Source: Gammaproteobacteria bacterium (GTDB lineage Bacteria; Pseudomonadota; Gammaproteobacteria; Xanthomonadales; Rhodanobacteraceae). From it: 64,000 nt of DNA. Where the stretch lies: contig JAJPJT010000092.1 in the NCBI GenBank assembly GCA_021324095.1, forward strand, positions 1-64,000. The letters run 5' to 3'. The notes under the pieces are model-generated. The model was not told the DNA's origin and did no database searches. It was given only the letters and a program-made list of their open reading frames with translations. This document shows positions 17,298-25,648 of the stretch, piece after piece. Positions within the stretch are counted from its first letter, which is position 1, and each line of letters opens with the position of its first letter. A program made the position numbers and the translations under genes.

Positions 17298-18260
17298 TTA
17301 CGGCCGCCGCGCCAGCTCAGGATTTTCGCGTGTGACCGGCATCAAGTCCTTCTTCGACACGCCGAGCCACATCAGCAAGGGACTTGCGAAAAAGATCGAC
17401 GACAGCGTGCCGACGAGGATGCCGATCAGCATCGTGATCGCAAATCCATGCACGGCCGGGCCGCCGAACAGGTACAGCGAAGCCATCGCGATCGCAGTGA
17501 ACGATGAGGTAATGATGGTACGCGACAAGGTGTTGTTGATCGCACGGTTGAGGATGTCGGGTGTTCTCGCCTTACGGGTCAGGCGGAACAATTCGCGCAC
17601 GCGGTCGAACACCACCACTTTGTCGTTGATCGAGTAGCCCACCACCGCGAGGATCGACGCCAGTACGGTCATGTCGAACTCACGCTGGACGAGTGCGATG
17701 ACGCCCAGCGTGATCACGGTATCGTGGATTTCGCTGGCGAGCGCGGCGACGGCGAAGCGCTTTTCGAAGCGCATGCCCAGATAGATCATGATGCCTATGA
17801 TCACCACGATTACTGCATAGATGCCGCTTTGCTTCAGCTGGGCTCCGACTTCGGGCCCCACGAAATCGGGCGCCTGGGCAAGTTTGGCGCCCGGATGCCC
17901 GACTTGCAACGCGGACAACACCTCCTTGGAAATCGCACCCGCCAGCTTGTCCGGGCTTTCCTTCTTGTCCCGATTCTTCGGGAGTTGCAGACGAATCGAA
18001 ATTTCACGGGTGCCGCCCACACTCTGCACCATCGCATGTTCGAAGCCGGCCTTCATCAACGCCGAACGGGCCTCGCCAATGTCCACCGGCCGTTCATAGC
18101 TCACCTGAACCAGGACGCCACCCGTGAAGTCGAGGCCATAGTTGAGACCCCTTATCGCAATGGCCCAGACCGATACGATAAGGCAGATCGCCGATATGAC
18201 GATGCTGACCTTGCGCATGCCTAGGAAGTTGATGTTCAGGTCGTGGCGGAAGATTTCCAT
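17298..18260 (-). CDS. secF: Protein translocase subunit SecF
   Basis: A 320-residue membrane protein of the SecDF-YajC complex, which uses the proton gradient to pull proteins out of the SecYEG channel on the periplasmic side. The N-terminal segment (MRKVSIVISAICLIVSVWAI), the GLNYGLDFTGGVL motif and the later block IGTLSSIFFASPL are characteristic. Six membrane segments are expected. It is the last gene of the minus-strand order yajC-secD-secF, with about 50 nt between secD and secF, so one transcript is likely. Confidence 0.96.
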   Translation of the reverse strand: MEIFRHDLNINFLGMRKVSIVISAICLIVSVWAIAIRGLNYGLDFTGGVLVQVSYERPVDIGEARSALMKAGFEHAMVQSVGGTREISIRLQLPKNRDKKESPDKLAGAISKEVLSALQVGHPGAKLAQAPDFVGPEVGAQLKQSGIYAVIVVIIGIMIYLGMRFEKRFAVAALASEIHDTVITLGVIALVQREFDMTVLASILAVVGYSINDKVVVFDRVRELFRLTRKARTPDILNRAINNTLSRTIITSSFTAIAMASLYLFGGPAVHGFAITMLIGILVGTLSSIFFASPLLMWLGVSKKDLMPVTRENPELARRP

Positions 18261-18310
18261 CGATGTTTGCTGTGTCTGGCCGGTATCGGGTTATCCGAAG
18301 GACAACCCCG

Positions 18311-20173
18311 TCATACCCAAAGTGTCTTCAGTTTCTTGCGTCGGCCGCCATGGATCAAAGCCGTGATCGCATGGGTCATGGTCAACGAGGTAAACAGCGA
18401 AATGATGATGCCGATGGCCAGAGTGACGCCAAAGCCTTTGATGGCGCCCGCGCCCACCGTCATCAGGGCCACGGCTGCGATCAAGTGGGTCACGTGGGCG
18501 TCCACGATGACCGAGAACGACTTCTCATAGCCCGTGCGGATCGAAGCCAGCGGCGTCGAACCGTTGCGCAGTTCCTCGCGGATGCGTTCGCAGATCAGCA
18601 CGTTGGCGTCGATGGCCATGCCAAGGGCCAGGATGATGCCCGCGATGCCGGGCATGGTGAGCGTCACGCCGACCAGCGACATCACCGCAACCAGCAGCAA
18701 CAGGTTGAACACGAGAGCAATGTCGGCCACGATCCCGAACAGGCGGTAGTAGATCGCGGCCGCGAGCAGCACCAGGGCCAGGCCCAGCACGATCGCGCGA
18801 TCACCCTTGCGGATGTTGTCCTGACCGAGGCTGGGGCCGATCACGTTCTGCTCGACGATGTCCATCGGCGCCGCCAGCGAACCCGAACGCAGCATCAGCG
18901 ACAGGTTCTGTGCTTCCTGCTGGGTCAAGCCGGTGGTCTGGAACTTCTTGCCGAACACACCCTGGATCACGGCATTGTTGATCACCGTCTCGGTGGTTTT
19001 CGTGGTGTGGACTTCCTTGCCGTCGACGACCTTCACTTCCGGCATCGTCTCGATGTAGACCACGCCCATGCGCTTGCCGACGTTCTGGGTCGTGAAGTCC
19101 AGCATCCGGGCTGCGCCGGCGGAGTTGAGCGTGACGTTCACGTCCGGCATGCCGGTCTGCTGGTCGTAGCCCGCCGAGGCGTCCTCCAGCTCGTCGCCGC
19201 TGACGATCACGCGCTTCTTCAAGACGACAGGCGTGCCGTCCTTCATGTAGTAAAGGCGGTCGTCGGGCGGTACATTGCCGGTCTGCGCGGCCTCCTGTGG
19301 ATTCACGTTCGGATCATCGGCGTGATATTCCAGCGTCGCGACAGCGCCCAGCGCGCGCTTTGCCGCGGCGGTATCCTGCACGCCGGGCAACTCGACGACG
19401 ATGCGGGATTCGCCCTGCTGCTGGATCAACGGTTCGGCGACGCCCAGCGCGTTGACGCGATTGCGCAGGGTCGTGACGTTCTGGGTGATGGTGCCTTGCG
19501 CCAGTTTCTGCAGGACAGCCGGCTTGATGTTGGCCAGGAGTGCGTAGCCGCCGCCTGGGGTGCGGCTGTTGGTGAAGGCCAGGTCGGTGGTTCCCTGGTC
19601 GATCGCGCTGACCGCCTTGTCGCGATCATCGGACGTCTTGAATACGGCCTGCACGCCATCGCCGCTCAGCGACACCGAGTCGAACGGAATCTGCTTCTGG
19701 CGCAGGGTCGAACGGATGTCGTCCAGATACCGCTGCTGCTGCTTTTTCAGCACCGCGTTTTCGTCGACCGCCAAGAGGAAGTGCACGCCGCCTTGCAGGT
19801 CGAGGCCCAGCGGCATCGCGTGCGCGCCGATCGCCAGCAACCAATGCGGCACGGTGGTGGCGAGGTTCAACGCGACCGTATAGTCGTCACCTAGTGCCAG
19901 CCGCAATGTGTCGGAACCCTGCAACTGGACCTGCGTGTTCGCAAACCGCACCAGCATCCGATCCTTGTCGATCGTGATGCTCTGGAAAGGAACCTTCGCC
20001 TTGTCCAGATCGGTCGCGACCTGCTTTTGCAGGGTGGCGTCGACCTTGGCGTCGCGATTCGGCGAAATCTGCACGGCTGGTTGCGGGCGGTAGATGTTCG
20101 GCGCGGCGTACAGCAGGCCGAGCACCATCGCAAGGGCAACCACCCAGTATCTCCAGCGGGGAAAATCGCTCAT
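18311..20173 (-). CDS. secD: Protein translocase subunit SecD
   Basis: A 620-residue partner of SecF. It has an N-terminal anchor (RYWVVALAMVLGLLYAAPNIY), a large periplasmic P1 region with the LGLDLQGGVHFLLAVD motif, and a C-terminal set of membrane helices including the proton-path helix with GMAIDANVLICERIREE. Length matches the family (about 615). The start ATG at 20173 gives the standard MSDFPRWRYW beginning. It lies between yajC and secF on the minus strand. Typical neighbours tgt/queA are not next to yajC here. Confidence 0.97.
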   Translation of the reverse strand: MSDFPRWRYWVVALAMVLGLLYAAPNIYRPQPAVQISPNRDAKVDATLQKQVATDLDKAKVPFQSITIDKDRMLVRFANTQVQLQGSDTLRLALGDDYTVALNLATTVPHWLLAIGAHAMPLGLDLQGGVHFLLAVDENAVLKKQQQRYLDDIRSTLRQKQIPFDSVSLSGDGVQAVFKTSDDRDKAVSAIDQGTTDLAFTNSRTPGGGYALLANIKPAVLQKLAQGTITQNVTTLRNRVNALGVAEPLIQQQGESRIVVELPGVQDTAAAKRALGAVATLEYHADDPNVNPQEAAQTGNVPPDDRLYYMKDGTPVVLKKRVIVSGDELEDASAGYDQQTGMPDVNVTLNSAGAARMLDFTTQNVGKRMGVVYIETMPEVKVVDGKEVHTTKTTETVINNAVIQGVFGKKFQTTGLTQQEAQNLSLMLRSGSLAAPMDIVEQNVIGPSLGQDNIRKGDRAIVLGLALVLLAAAIYYRLFGIVADIALVFNLLLLVAVMSLVGVTLTMPGIAGIILALGMAIDANVLICERIREELRNGSTPLASIRTGYEKSFSVIVDAHVTHLIAAVALMTVGAGAIKGFGVTLAIGIIISLFTSLTMTHAITALIHGGRRKKLKTLWV

Positions 20174-20223
20174 GGTCGAGAAGAAAAATCAGTGTGCACG
20201 GAAGGTGGCGGACCCGGAGGGTC

Positions 20224-20556
20224 TCAGGTCGATTTGATGGTGCCCTTGGGCAACACCGTCGAGACGGAGCCCTTCTGCACCCGGATGTGCACGTTGTCGG
20301 CGATTTCGAGCGTGAGGAAATGCTCGCCGATATTTTCCACCCGGCCCAGGATGCCCGCGGCGATCACCTCGTCGCCCTTGGCGAGTTCGGCGATCATCTT
20401 GCGCTGTTCCTTGGCGCGCTTCTGCTGGGGCCGGATCAACAGGAAATAGAAGACCACGAACAGCAGGATCAGGAATCCGTACGTATAGATCGGATTCGGT
20501 TCGGCGGGGTGCGCAGCGGCCGGCGCCGCTGCGGCGACGAAAAGCGATGACAACAT
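20224..20556 (-). CDS. yajC: Sec translocon accessory protein YajC
   Basis: A 110-residue single-span membrane protein. The membrane helix (TYGFLILLFVVFYFLLIRPQ) is followed by the hallmark RPQQKRAKEQRKM and a small SH3-like domain containing GDEVIAAGILGRV. ATG 20556 is chosen over an in-frame ATG at 20595 because it gives a direct hydrophobic start as in homologues. YajC binds SecDF. First gene of yajC-secD-secF. Confidence 0.95.
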   Translation of the reverse strand: MLSSLFVAAAAPAAAHPAEPNPIYTYGFLILLFVVFYFLLIRPQQKRAKEQRKMIAELAKGDEVIAAGILGRVENIGEHFLTLEIADNVHIRVQKGSVSTVLPKGTIKST

Positions 20557-20733
20557 GTGGGACTCTCGGTTGCGGGGCGGCCGCTCGAGCGGCATGTCTA
20601 CCCAAAAGACGGCGGATTATGCCATGGCGGGCCGTCGGGCGCATGCCACGGCCGCACACTTCGGCCATCACCTGACGAACTGCGGGCATGCTGCGATAAT
20701 TCCAAGCCCTCCCCTGGCCGAGATTCGCCCGAG

Positions 20734-21222
20734 ATGCAGCACCTGACCGTGATCACCACCGGCGGCACCATCGACAAGGTCTACTTCGATGCCAAGTCCG
20801 ATTATCAGATTGGCGCGCCGCAGATCGGGGAGATCCTCGCCCAGTTGGGCGTCGCGTTCGAGTTCGAGGTGATCCCGGTATTGCGCAAGGACAGCCTGGA
20901 AATGAATGAATCGGACCGGAAGGCGATCCGGGCCGCCGTCGAGCAGCAGGCGCACCGGCATGTCCTCATTACCCACGGCACCGATACCATGGTCGAAACC
21001 GCGCGTGCGCTGGCCGGCATCCCCGGCAAGACCATCGTACTGACCGGAGCCCTGAACCCTGCGCGCTTCCAGGGCTCGGACGCCGTTTTCAACATTGGCT
21101 GCGCGGTCGGCGCGGTGCAGAGCCTCGGCGAGGGCGTCTGGATCGCGATGAACGGACGCATCTGGGATCCGGAACGCGTGCGCAAGAACCGCGCCGCGAA
21201 CCGGTTCGAGCAGGTTGGCTGA
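20734..21222 (+). CDS. Short asparaginase-family protein (N-terminal domain only)
   Basis: A 162-residue protein that matches only the first domain of L-asparaginase/glutaminase enzymes: the catalytic Thr motif TTGGTID near the start and the second motif HGTDTMVETA are present. Full-length asparaginases have about 330 residues, with a second domain completing each active site, which is missing here. The frame ends cleanly with no sign of a lost second half downstream. It could be a stable family of short homologues or a truncated enzyme; asparaginase activity should not be assumed. It is divergent from yajC. Confidence 0.8.
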   Translation: MQHLTVITTGGTIDKVYFDAKSDYQIGAPQIGEILAQLGVAFEFEVIPVLRKDSLEMNESDRKAIRAAVEQQAHRHVLITHGTDTMVETARALAGIPGKTIVLTGALNPARFQGSDAVFNIGCAVGAVQSLGEGVWIAMNGRIWDPERVRKNRAANRFEQVG

Positions 21223-21257
21223 ACGCTGCGCACGCAGTCCGCATCCCTGACGCACAG

Positions 21258-21287
21258 AAAAAGGCCCGGTCACAGAACGACCGGGCC
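21258..21287 (-). terminator. Terminator of sedolisin copy 1
   Basis: The stem ggcccggtc / gaccgggcc is flanked on the plus strand by aaaaa, so on the minus strand it reads as a hairpin followed by TTTTT, just after the sedolisin stop codon. Confidence 0.88.
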
Positions 21288-21310
21288 CGAATTGCGACCA
21301 GGCATTCGCG

Positions 21311-22906
21311 TCAGAGCGAAGCGGCCGCCTGGCTCATGATGATGCTGCCGAAGCCGCTGCAGTAATCCCAACCCGGTGCCGCGGTCTCGCCGCCGTTGCT
21401 GCCGGAGGTCACATCGTGGAACGCCGACGCCGGCAACTGGTAGAGCTTGGGCGCGGCAAAGCCAATGCCTGTGCCCTTGGCGGCGATCATCCGGGCCCAG
21501 AAGCCCACGAACAGCGGAGATGACAGGCTGGTCCCGCCGTACTGCGCCGAGCTGCCGTTGACGATGATGATGGCGCCGCTGTTCGGATCACCATCGAACG
21601 CGATGTCCGGCACGCCGCGCGTCGTATGGCCTGCGTTCTGGCCCACGCCTACCTGCCAGCTCGGGATCGGTTCGAAGGTGCTGGGGCTGCCGCCGGTCTT
21701 GGACCACACCGTTTCGCCCTGCCAGGTCGTGGTCGTCGCGTTAAGCGTGGTGCCTCCCACCGCCACCACGTACGGCGAACTGGCCGGCCAGCTCGGCGTA
21801 GTGCCCTTGGGTCCGCCCGTGCTGCACTCGTTGGAACCGGAATCACCGGACGATACCGAGAACGTCTGGCCCTGCGCATCGGCCTGCTGGAAGATCGAAT
21901 CGGCGGCCGCGGCCGAGCCATCGCCTTCGGCAGACGTCTCGCACTCGCCCAGCGACACGTTGATGACCTTCACTGCATTCGCGCTGACCACCGTATTGAA
22001 GTCGGCCACCATGTTCGAGTTCGACAGGCTCGGAATGTTGTAGAAGATGATCTTGCCCACTTGCCCGCCGCCCATCCCGACGATGTCCTGGCTGTCGAGG
22101 TCCCACTCGTCCGTGCCGCTGGTGTCGGTGCTGGTGCCGTTGGTATTGACGATCTGCGTCGTCACTGCGGCCAAACCGTTTTGCGAGGTGAAAGTGTTGA
22201 GGTCGGAAAGAGTCTGGGTGAGATCCCCTTCCGAGATGATGCCCACGCTCACGCCGGCCGCGGTCGGCAGGCTGGTGCCGCCGTAGATCGACGGGAACTG
22301 GACCGGATCGTGGCCGATGATCGAACCGCCGCCACCGCCGCCGGGCCTGCCCTTCAGGACGTGCCCGAACAGGTGCGGCACGTGCACGGTCTGCAAGCCC
22401 AGCACGCCGCTGACGCCGTGCAACGAAGCGGGAATCACCGCATCGCTGGAATTCGCGAATGCGTTGCGGCCGTCATGGGTATGCACGCGCACGAGGTTGG
22501 TGTGGAACGCCGACTGCACGGTCGCAGCGGACCCGGTCGCGGAAACCAGCACGCGGTTGGACGAAACCGTGACGTCCGAGAAGCCGCGTTGCGTGAGCCA
22601 AGCCGCAACGGCGTTGGCATCGGCGGCGCTAGGTCCGTACTCCGCGGTGAACTGGGCAGATGTCAAATTGGGGTGGTTGGGATTGGCGATGAAGGCCTGC
22701 AACTGCGCTTCGTTGCGCAAATGCAGCGAAACCGACACGCGCATCGGCTGGGCGAGGGCCATCGGTCCCGTCACCATGTCGCCGGCCTGCAACGCTGCGG
22801 CATGCGCCACCACCGTGGTTCCGGCGGGCGCCGCAGCGCAGGTCATCGCGGCGACGGCGAGGCCAACGCCTACTGCCAAGCTCTTCAAGTGCAACTTGTA
22901 TGACAT
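21311..22906 (-). CDS. Sedolisin (S53) serine-carboxyl peptidase, pro-enzyme, copy 1
   Basis: A 531-residue secreted protease. ATG 22906 sits behind a good ribosome site (AGGAGAC) and begins a signal peptide (KSLAVGVGLAVAAMTCAAAP). A pro-kumamolisin activation domain spans roughly 40-200, then the S53 catalytic domain. The catalytic set Glu267-Asp271 (EWDLD) and Ser460 (GGTSLSSP) is visible, with the oxyanion Asp in SSGDSG. Such enzymes (pseudomonalisin, xanthomonalisin) are pepstatin-insensitive acid proteases that mature by removing the prodomain. A second sedolisin lies directly upstream on the same strand, with a near-identical terminator, indicating tandem duplication. This copy has no C-terminal extension. 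Confidence 0.94.
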   Translation of the reverse strand: MSYKLHLKSLAVGVGLAVAAMTCAAAPAGTTVVAHAAALQAGDMVTGPMALAQPMRVSVSLHLRNEAQLQAFIANPNHPNLTSAQFTAEYGPSAADANAVAAWLTQRGFSDVTVSSNRVLVSATGSAATVQSAFHTNLVRVHTHDGRNAFANSSDAVIPASLHGVSGVLGLQTVHVPHLFGHVLKGRPGGGGGGSIIGHDPVQFPSIYGGTSLPTAAGVSVGIISEGDLTQTLSDLNTFTSQNGLAAVTTQIVNTNGTSTDTSGTDEWDLDSQDIVGMGGGQVGKIIFYNIPSLSNSNMVADFNTVVSANAVKVINVSLGECETSAEGDGSAAAADSIFQQADAQGQTFSVSSGDSGSNECSTGGPKGTTPSWPASSPYVVAVGGTTLNATTTTWQGETVWSKTGGSPSTFEPIPSWQVGVGQNAGHTTRGVPDIAFDGDPNSGAIIIVNGSSAQYGGTSLSSPLFVGFWARMIAAKGTGIGFAAPKLYQLPASAFHDVTSGSNGGETAAPGWDYCSGFGSIIMSQAAASL

Positions 22907-23266
22907 CGAAGTCTCCTCACGTGTGCGAAATGTGGTGAGCTTGAAGACCTGGGCGCGCGGCACGGGAACGAATCAGTCAGCCCTCCCCACCACGCGTTGG
23001 CCGACGCCCGCGAGCATGCACCAGGCATGAAGTTCGACGTACTCCAGATCGCCGGCACGCACCCTCACACGCACAGGCCAATGCACGCTAGTCGTTTTCG
23101 CAAACGCTTGTCACGCTGCAGCGCATCAAGCACGCGCAGGAAGTCGAATACGTGGCGTCTGCGTCCTGGAACCTGAATAAAAAAGCCCGGTCGCGGGAAC
23201 GACCGGGCCCCGCATTGCATCGGACCGCCATGCCTGGGCTGACGATCCGCGACATGACAACGACAC
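22907..23266. other. 360-nt region between the two sedolisin genes
   Basis: It contains the promoter side of sedolisin copy 1 and the terminator of copy 2 (23178-23210). No further gene or repeat is recognised. Confidence 0.55.
23178..23210 (-). terminator. Terminator of sedolisin copy 2
   Basis: The stem gcccggtcg / cgaccgggc with a six-base loop is next to aaaaaa on the plus strand, giving hairpin plus T6 on the minus strand. The stem nearly copies that at 21258-21287. Confidence 0.88.
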
Positions 23267-25330
23267 TCAGAACGTCAGGCTCCATCCGTTGAGCGTTCCG
23301 TAGTCGCCGCCGTCACCCCAGATGTCGTCGTCGATCACCTTGAGCTTCCAGGTGCCGTCGCTCTTCACCGAGGACGCATTGACGTCGTAGGTCTTGTTGA
23401 TGTTGCCGTCGTCGTTGTAGTCCGGGTACTGCAGGATCGCGTAGGCCCCGTTCGGCGCGTACAGCACGATCTCGAGGTCGCCGGACCAGTTGTGCGTGAT
23501 GTTGACGTGCACAGGCAGATTGGACGGCGCGTAGCCCGATTCTCCCGTCACGCTGATGGGACTCGTCACCGTTGCATCGTCCGCGATCGGGTAAACGTTG
23601 TTGTTCGAGAACGTTCCACTCGGCGGCGGCGGCGGAGGAGGAGGCGGCTGTGGCGGAGGCGGTGGTGGTGGCGGTTGCGGCGGCGGTGGCGGCGGTGGTG
23701 GTGGTGGCGGCGGACTCGTGCCGCCCGCAACGTCCGCGACGAAGTTCGCGATGTTGATCGAGCCAAAGCCCGTGCAATAGTCCCAGCCCGTCGCGGCGGT
23801 TTCGCCGCTGTTGTTGCCGGACGTCACGTCGTGGAAGTCGGTCGAATAATGCGACGCGGCATCCTGGTAGATCAGCGGAGCGGCAAATCCCAGATTTGGA
23901 TTTTTCGCCAGGGTGCGCGCCCACACGCCCACGAACAGCGGCGAGGCGAGACTGGTGCCGCCGACTTGTTCCGTGCTGCCGTTGACGATGATCGTGGCGC
24001 CGGAATTCGGACTCGCGTCGAACGCGACATCCGGCACGCCCCGCGTGGTATGGCCCGCGTTCTGGCCAATGTTCTTTTGCCAGCTCGGCATCGGCTCATA
24101 AACGGAAGGGCTGCCGCCCGTGGCGCCTTCGTTCTGGTTCAAGTTGTTCCAGACGGTTTCGCTTTCCCAGGTGGTGCCGGAGGTGTACAGCTCGGTTCCG
24201 CCGACCGCCACGACGTACTGTGAGTTGGCCGGCCAGCTCGCCTCGGGCGTGCTGCCGCCGCACTCGTCGGCGCCGGAATCGCCTGCGGAGACGGAGAACG
24301 TCATGCCTTCGGCATCGGCAGCCTCGAAGATGCTGTCGCCGGTCGCGGCACCGTTGGTTTCGGCACTGGTTTCGCACCCACCGATGGACACATTGACCAC
24401 GCGCACCACATCGTCGGTTTCGGCGGTGTCGAAGTCATCGACCAGATCCTGGGTGGACAGCGAGGCGGTGTCGTACAGGTACAGTGCCTTGACGTTGCCG
24501 GCGATGCCGACGATGTCCTGGCTGTCCAGATCCCATTCGGTGGTGCCGCTGGTACTGGAACCACCGCCGTCGACCTTGACCACGTTCATCGGAATGCTGG
24601 GCAGGCCGTTTTGGCTCAGGAAGGTTTTGAAGTCCGTCTGCGTCTGCGTCACGCTGCCCGAAGTGATGATGCCCACGTTGATCGTGGAAGCCGTCGCGGT
24701 GCTGCCGGCGTTGTAGATGGCGGCAAACTGGGTCGGGTTGTGGCCCGTCGCGCTGCCCGTGGCCTCGGTGTGAGGCAACACGTGGAAACGGTGCACGGTT
24801 TGCAGGCCGAGGATTTCCTGCACCACGCCATTCAACGTATTCGGCAGGCGGGCGGGGGTCGAGTTGGCGAATGCCATCCGGCCGCTCTGCGTGCGCACGT
24901 TGACCATGCTGGTGTTGAAAGCGGACTGCACGGTCGACACCGGCGCCTCACCGGAAACGAGGAGGTTGTCCGGGCTGACCTTGATGTTGTGGAAGCCTTG
25001 CTTGCTCAAGAACGCCTTGACCTGGTTCACCTGCGCCGCGCTCGGCCCGTACTGGGCCACGAACTCGGCACGGGTGAGGTTCTTGTGGTACGGGTTCGCG
25101 ATGAACGCCTGCAGTTGCGCTGCGTTGCGCCACTTCAGGGACAACGTCACCCGCATGGATTGCGTAAGCGCCATCGGGCCGACCACCGAGTCGCCGGTAC
25201 GCAGTGGCGTTGCCTGCGTGACGACCGAGGTATTGGCAAGGACGGCGGAGGGAGTTGCAGCAAACGCTGCCGAACCGGCAGCCAAGCCCATGGCAACGAC
25301 CAGGGCCTTCAATCGTAGATTGCTTGGCAT
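23267..25330 (-). CDS. Sedolisin (S53) peptidase with proline-rich linker and C-terminal P domain, copy 2
   Basis: A 687-residue secreted protease. ATG 25330 lies behind AAGGAGTC and starts a signal peptide (LRLKALVVAMGLAAGSAAFA). Prodomain and S53 catalytic domain follow, with Glu265-Asp269 (EWDLD) and Ser460 (GGTSLASP). Unlike copy 1, it continues through a linker of about 34 residues made almost only of Pro with two Gln (about 537-570). A C-terminal P/proprotein-convertase domain follows (about 571-687), recognisable by ITHNWSGDLEIVLYAPNG and the final GTLNGWSLTF. P domains usually accompany subtilisin-like proteases or aid folding and substrate binding. An upstream in-frame ATG (25567) is rejected. 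Confidence 0.94.
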   Translation of the reverse strand: MPSNLRLKALVVAMGLAAGSAAFAATPSAVLANTSVVTQATPLRTGDSVVGPMALTQSMRVTLSLKWRNAAQLQAFIANPYHKNLTRAEFVAQYGPSAAQVNQVKAFLSKQGFHNIKVSPDNLLVSGEAPVSTVQSAFNTSMVNVRTQSGRMAFANSTPARLPNTLNGVVQEILGLQTVHRFHVLPHTEATGSATGHNPTQFAAIYNAGSTATASTINVGIITSGSVTQTQTDFKTFLSQNGLPSIPMNVVKVDGGGSSTSGTTEWDLDSQDIVGIAGNVKALYLYDTASLSTQDLVDDFDTAETDDVVRVVNVSIGGCETSAETNGAATGDSIFEAADAEGMTFSVSAGDSGADECGGSTPEASWPANSQYVVAVGGTELYTSGTTWESETVWNNLNQNEGATGGSPSVYEPMPSWQKNIGQNAGHTTRGVPDVAFDASPNSGATIIVNGSTEQVGGTSLASPLFVGVWARTLAKNPNLGFAAPLIYQDAASHYSTDFHDVTSGNNSGETAATGWDYCTGFGSINIANFVADVAGGTSPPPPPPPPPPPPQPPPPPPPPQPPPPPPPPPSGTFSNNNVYPIADDATVTSPISVTGESGYAPSNLPVHVNITHNWSGDLEIVLYAPNGAYAILQYPDYNDDGNINKTYDVNASSVKSDGTWKLKVIDDDIWGDGGDYGTLNGWSLTF

Positions 25331-25648
25331 CACAGACTCCTTGTGGGACGGGGAATGCGGGCCACGCTTTGCGAACGCGCAGCCACGCGACGCAAATCCG
25401 CCATGCATACTCCCCACCCGCCGACCGGCAGTCGCCGGTCGCCAAGCCCTGCTTGATACCCTGCACCCCAGCGCGCCGGAAGGCGCGTTTGCGGATCGCC
25501 CGATGATGACCTCGCACCAGCGGACCGGGAAAACGTAAACAATCGTCAACTGTGCGTCACGCTGCAACGCAACAACGCATTCAGTCGTGGGACAGCTACC
25601 TTAAGACCGTGCCATGCTCTCCCGTCGCCACGGACGAAGCGTGGTCCG
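25331..25648. other. 318-nt region upstream of sedolisin copy 2
   Basis: It should carry the sedolisin copy 2 promoter. No terminator for the neighbouring sulfotransferase gene, repeat or small gene is evident. Confidence 0.5.

Noticed and set aside
23598-23780. Glycine-rich small open frame on the plus strand
   Set aside because: It is the antisense of the polyproline linker of sedolisin copy 2.
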